From Deltaproteobacteria bacterium (lineage in GTDB: Bacteria; Myxococcota; Myxococcia; Myxococcales; Anaeromyxobacteraceae): a stretch of 64,000 nt of DNA. Positions 61,397 to 64,000 of this stretch are shown here, piece by piece (the first letter of the stretch is position 1; every line of letters starts with the position of its first letter). The position numbers and the translations under genes are program-made. The DNA lies in the NCBI GenBank assembly GCA_016214955.1, contig JACRMN010000019.1, positions 186,001-250,000 on the forward strand, given 5' to 3'. The notes under the pieces are model-generated. The model saw only the letters and a list, made by a program, of their open reading frames with translations. It was not told the DNA's origin and ran no database searches.

Positions 61397-62038
61397 TCAG
61401 TCGTCGTCCCGCTCGTGCTCGTCGTCGTCCTGGTGGCTGGCCCGCAGCTGCCCGCGGATCTCTCCGCTGGGGAACTGGGTGGTGTGCACGTTCACGTAGG
61501 TCACGCCGGCGCGCATGGCGGCGACCAGGTCGGCGAGCTGGCCGGCGGCCAGTCCCTGGCCCGCAGGGCCCACCACGCCGTCGGCGGTGGCCGTCCCGGT
61601 GAGGGTGGCCGGGGGTGCCGGGCAGGCCTCGGTGCCGCCGCCTCCGCCGCAGAGGTGGATGGCCACGCCGCCCGCCACACCCCGCTGGCCCAGGTGGACG
61701 TGGGCGCCGGTCACGGCCCCGCCCTCGCCGGAGTTGCCCTTGAGGCCCGCGTAGGTGAGCGTCCAGGTGAGGGTCAGGCCGTCGGCCGAGAGGTCGGCGG
61801 AGAAGTCGCCGCCGCCGGGCGTGGAGATGGCCGGGACCTCCTGGAAGCCGGCGAGGCGGGCCCTCACGCGAAGGCTCGCGTCGCCGGAACCCATGCCGCT
61901 GCCAGACCCGCTGCCGGCTCCGCTGCGAGCCGCGGTGGTCGCGGTTGTCGAGCCCATCGCGCCACAGCCCGAGGGGCTGGAGGCGCCACCCAGCAAGAGG
62001 AGGCCGGCCGCCGCGAGGAAGGTCAACGCGCTCTTCAT
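61397..62038 (-). CDS. CHRD-domain exported protein
   Basis: 213 residues. N-terminal hydrophobic signal (ALTFLAAAGLLLLGGASS), a Gly/Ser linker, and a CHRD-type beta domain (LAGFQEVPAISTPGGGDFSADLSADGLTLTWTLTYAGL, AHVHLGQRGVAGGVAIHLC, GVTYVNVHTTQFPSGEIRGQL). The C-terminus is His/Asp-rich (HQDDDEHERDDD), possibly metal-binding. CHRD domains occur in chordin and bacterial surface proteins; function unknown. 271 bases separate it from the cytochrome gene; nothing else was seen in that gap. Confidence 0.83.
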   Translation of the reverse strand: MKSALTFLAAAGLLLLGGASSPSGCGAMGSTTATTAARSGAGSGSGSGMGSGDASLRVRARLAGFQEVPAISTPGGGDFSADLSADGLTLTWTLTYAGLKGNSGEGGAVTGAHVHLGQRGVAGGVAIHLCGGGGGTEACPAPPATLTGTATADGVVGPAGQGLAAGQLADLVAAMRAGVTYVNVHTTQFPSGEIRGQLRASHQDDDEHERDDD

Positions 62039-62198
62039 GGTTCGCTCCTGTTCCACCCTCCCGGTGTCGAGGGCACAGGTGCCGCAGCGCGCCAGGAGGT
62101 TCGCGGCTCTTGCGGGTTGGCACCCCACCCGCGCGGGGAGCAAGCGTTCGTGCGCGGGGGGGGGCCGCGGCGACGCCGGGAGGGGCGCGGTGTCCCGG

Positions 62199-62609
62199 CT
62201 ACCGGTTCGCGCCGCCGCCGCGCCAGGCCACCGCCACCGCCGGCACCAGCATCGCCAGGTCGCGCACCACGGTGAGCCAGGTGGCCGGGTCGTTGCCGCC
62301 GAAGCAGCCGCAGGTGAGGTCGATGCCGCGCAGCAGCGCCTGGGAGAGGCCGCCGGTGAAGAAGGCCAGCAGGAGCGCGCCCGCCAGCGCGGCCGGCCGC
62401 AGCCAGACCCCGGCCAGCAGGGCCAGCCCCACCACCACCTCCACGCCCACCACCGCGCTCGCCGCCCAGGGCACCAGGGCCGGCGGCAGCAGCCGGTAGT
62501 TGGCCACGTCGGTTGCGAAGGTGGCCATGTCGGGGAGCTTGGTGGCGGCGGCCCAGAGGAAGATGCCGGCCAGGAAGAGCCGCGCCGCCAGGAGAAGCCA
62601 GCGGATCAT
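62199..62609 (-). CDS. MauE/DoxX-type membrane protein
   Basis: 136 residues, four membrane segments. Typical features: LAARLFLAGIFLWAAATKLPDMATFATDVANYRLLPPALVP at the N-terminus, and a Cys pair in DLTCGCFGGNDPATWLTVVRDL that is common in MauE-type proteins. Members take part in disulfide formation or periplasmic redox maturation. The ATG overlaps the stop of the rhodanese-like gene by four bases (ATGA), so the two are coupled. Confidence 0.85.
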   Translation of the reverse strand: MIRWLLLAARLFLAGIFLWAAATKLPDMATFATDVANYRLLPPALVPWAASAVVGVEVVVGLALLAGVWLRPAALAGALLLAFFTGGLSQALLRGIDLTCGCFGGNDPATWLTVVRDLAMLVPAVAVAWRGGGANR

Positions 62610-63130
62610 CGCCCGCCCCCGAAGGTCAGGCCGGTCCCGCAGGTGGCGCAGGGGCCCGACTCGCCGGGCGCGCCGGCCGCCTGCCATGCGCCCCAGGAGC
62701 CTGCCAGCACCCGCACGTCGGTCATGCCCCGGTCCCGCAGGGCGGCGGCCACCGCCTCGGCCTGGGCCGAGCCCGGGTCGCCGTCGTAGACCACCACGGT
62801 CCGGAAGCGCTCCAGGTGCAGGAGCGCCTGCAGCGGCACCGGGCCGGGCGGCACGTGGATGGCGCCGACCACGTGGCCGGCGGCGAAGTCGACGGCGCTG
62901 CGCGCGTCCACGAAGGCCGCCGAGCAGGCGATGCACAGGGGGGTGGCCTCCTGCACGGTGATGCGCGGTGCCACCCCGGCCGCGCCGGGCAGCTTGCAGG
63001 CCCCGGCCGCCTCCGCCGCCGACCGCACCGGCTCGGAGAGGCGCGCCGGCCGCGGCGAGGCGGCGTTCATCGCCAGGCCGGCGGCGGCGCCGGCGGCGGT
63101 GAGCGCCAGGGACTGGAGCAGGATGCGCAC
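62606..63130 (-). CDS. Exported rhodanese-like protein without the usual catalytic Cys
   Basis: 174 residues. N-terminal signal or anchor (VRILLQSLALTAAGAAAGLAM) and a rhodanese domain (CIACSAAFVDARSAVDFAAGHVVGAIHVPPG, FRTVVVYDGDPGSAQAEAVAAALRDRGM). The active-site position that normally reads CxxGxRS is DGDPGSA, so the catalytic Cys is absent. Additional Cys pairs (LCIAC, and GPCATCGTG near the C-terminus) may carry a thiol or metal function. GTG start; co-translated with the MauE-type gene. Confidence 0.82.
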   Translation of the reverse strand: MRILLQSLALTAAGAAAGLAMNAASPRPARLSEPVRSAAEAAGACKLPGAAGVAPRITVQEATPLCIACSAAFVDARSAVDFAAGHVVGAIHVPPGPVPLQALLHLERFRTVVVYDGDPGSAQAEAVAAALRDRGMTDVRVLAGSWGAWQAAGAPGESGPCATCGTGLTFGGGR

Positions 63131-63210
63131 GCCCGGATGGTAATGCGGAGGTGGGAGACGGGCGAGCAACTTCGGCGAGGCCGCGGGGTGCGGCCGGGCC
63201 GGTGCGCTGC

Positions 63211-63216
63211 TATAAA
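63211..63216 (+). promoter_or_regulatory. -10 box of queD
   Basis: TATAAA, a near-consensus -10 box, ends 9 bases before the queD ATG at 63226. No -35 match is clear. No Shine-Dalgarno lies between, pointing to a leaderless transcript. Confidence 0.55.
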
Positions 63217-63225
63217 GCCCCGGCC

Positions 63226-63618
63226 ATGGGTGTCCCCGTCTACGAGATCTCGAAGGACTTCGTCTTCTCCGCCGCCCACCAGATCCGGATGCACGGCGGC
63301 AAGTGCGAGCGGCTGCACGGCCACAACTGGCGCGTGCGGGTGCACGCCCGGGCCTCCGAGCTCAACCGCATCGGGATGGTGGTGGACTTCGCCTACCTGC
63401 GAGAGATCGTGGCCGCCATCTGCGCCCGCTTCGACCACCAGAACGTCAACGAGGTCCCGCCGTTCGACGAGGTGAACACCACCGCCGAGAACCTGGCCCG
63501 CTTCTTCTACGAGCAGGCCAACCTGGCGCTGCAGAAGACCGAGGGCGGCCGGGCGCGCATCTCCCGCGTGGACGTGTGGGAGAACGAGGGCTCGCTGGCG
63601 GTGTACCGGGAGGAGTAG
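63226..63618 (+). CDS. queD: 6-carboxytetrahydropterin synthase QueD
   Basis: 130 residues, T-fold enzyme of queuosine precursor synthesis that converts dihydroneopterin triphosphate. The zinc and catalytic residues are present: FSAAHQIRMHGGKCERLHGHNWRVRV (three His and the catalytic Cys), and later FDHQNVNEVPPFDEVNTTAENLARFF and VWENEGSLAVY with the pterin-binding Glu. ATG immediately follows a -10 box. No other queuosine gene adjoins it in this window, although tgt is at the left edge. Confidence 0.94.
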   Translation: MGVPVYEISKDFVFSAAHQIRMHGGKCERLHGHNWRVRVHARASELNRIGMVVDFAYLREIVAAICARFDHQNVNEVPPFDEVNTTAENLARFFYEQANLALQKTEGGRARISRVDVWENEGSLAVYREE

Positions 63619-63635
63619 CGGCGGCGGGTCGTCGC

Positions 63636-63671
63636 GGTCGAGGTCCGGGTCGAGGTCGCGGTCCTGGTCGC
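63636..63671 (+). repeat. GGTCGN hexamer array, 6 units
   Basis: Six period-6 units (GGTCGA, GGTCCG, GGTCGA, GGTCGC, GGTCCT, GGTCGC) with another GGTCGT nine bases earlier, out of phase. The array starts 18 bases after the queD stop codon and ends 41 bases before the next start. Confidence 0.9.
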
Positions 63672-63711
63672 CGATCAGTCCCGTCAGCCTCTCCCTGTAC
63701 CCTCGCGCCCG

Positions 63712-64000
63712 GTGCGCTCCCTCCTCGTCGTCCCCACGCCGCTCCGCGCGCAGCGGATCGCCCGGCGGCTCTGCGACGCCGACGGGGGCGTGCTGTTCGG
63801 CGCCCGCGTCGTCACGCCGGAGGCGCTGCTCCCCGGGCTGCTGGCGGCGGCCGGGGAGCGGCGGCCGCTGGCCACGCCGCTCGCCGAGCGGCTCCTGGCC
63901 AGCGAGGCCGGCGCCGAGCCGGGTGGCCCCTTCGACGGCCTGCCGCCCGCCGGCGGCCTGGCGGCGGCCCTGGCCTCGGCCATCGCCGAGCTCCGCCGCG
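63712..64000 (+). CDS. Start of a possible AddB/PD-(D/E)XK nuclease-helicase
   Basis: The first 96 residues only; the frame runs off the window edge. GTG 63712 begins VRSLLVVPTPLRAQRIARRLCDADGGVLFGARVVTPEAL and goes on with Ala/Leu-rich helices. The beginning resembles the N-terminus of AddB-like ATP-dependent nuclease subunits, which act on double-strand break ends. The match is weak because no catalytic motif is in view, so this is a suggestion. A GTAC box lies 14 bases before the start, and no ribosome-binding site is obvious. Confidence 0.45.
   Translation, partial: MRSLLVVPTPLRAQRIARRLCDADGGVLFGARVVTPEALLPGLLAAAGERRPLATPLAERLLASEAGAEPGGPFDGLPPAGGLAAALASAIAELRR

Overview
This is a very G+C-rich chromosomal segment with strong G/C third-codon bias and many GTG/TTG starts. 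Two large multiheme c-type cytochromes, an AgmX/PglI-type protein and the general gene set suggest a myxobacterial relative, most like Anaeromyxobacter (Myxococcota). That assignment is inference from gene content, since there is no rRNA in the window. No tRNA, rRNA, CRISPR or complete insertion sequence was seen.

Layout. 1-4.1 kb: end of tgt, then yajC-secD-secF, overlapping genes closed by a terminator. 4.1-7.9 kb: PPP-type phosphatase, GH44 lipoprotein, and an ArsR-SRPBCC pair with a 24-bp operator over its start codon. 7.9-17.1 kb: GGDEF cyclase, DUF4412-like protein, recJ, a large secreted subtilase, aspS. 17.3-29 kb: a glycan/envelope cluster with two tandem GT2-TPR genes (the second fused to a second glycosyltransferase domain), glpA-glpB, then on the minus strand a methyltransferase, a WbsX-like protein, a radical SAM protein and a double GT2 protein. 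29-36.5 kb: HdrC-like Fe-S protein, aldo/keto reductase, hexaheme cytochrome, YdeI-like protein, a DsbA-like gene with an in-frame TGA at its active site, GST, lipid kinase and AgmX-like protein. 36.5-44 kb: rnk, RapA-type helicase, serA-like dehydrogenase, PLP aminotransferase, DUF58. 44-45.4 kb: small overlapping membrane genes and a broken Rhs tip, an island of atypical composition. 45.6-48 kb: TerB/DUF697 protein and a convergent pair of S23-like four-helix-bundle genes. 48-56 kb: sulfatase, ferritin-like protein, ppnP, and a four-gene MoxR operon. 55.8-64 kb: thiS-thiG, thiE, Crp-family regulator with a His-rich methyltransferase, a second hexaheme cytochrome, CHRD protein, MauE/rhodanese pair, queD and the start of a possible AddB.

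Two signals run across the genes. First, perfect period-6 arrays of GGTCGN sit between genes at eight places and inside one gene's 3' end. All have the G-rich strand on the plus strand, whatever the direction of the neighbouring genes. Second, several genes have a -10-like box only about 7-15 bases before the start codon, suggesting leaderless mRNAs.

The two best candidates for something overlooked are: (i) the DsbA-like gene at 33031-33642, whose first active-site cysteine codon is TGA, followed by a 7-bp hairpin with a GGUC loop, the form of a bacterial SECIS (selenocysteine); and (ii) the S23-like pair at 47.0-47.9 kb, where both Shine-Dalgarno sequences lie in matching hairpins with the same bulged A and the unit is flanked by GGTCGN arrays.
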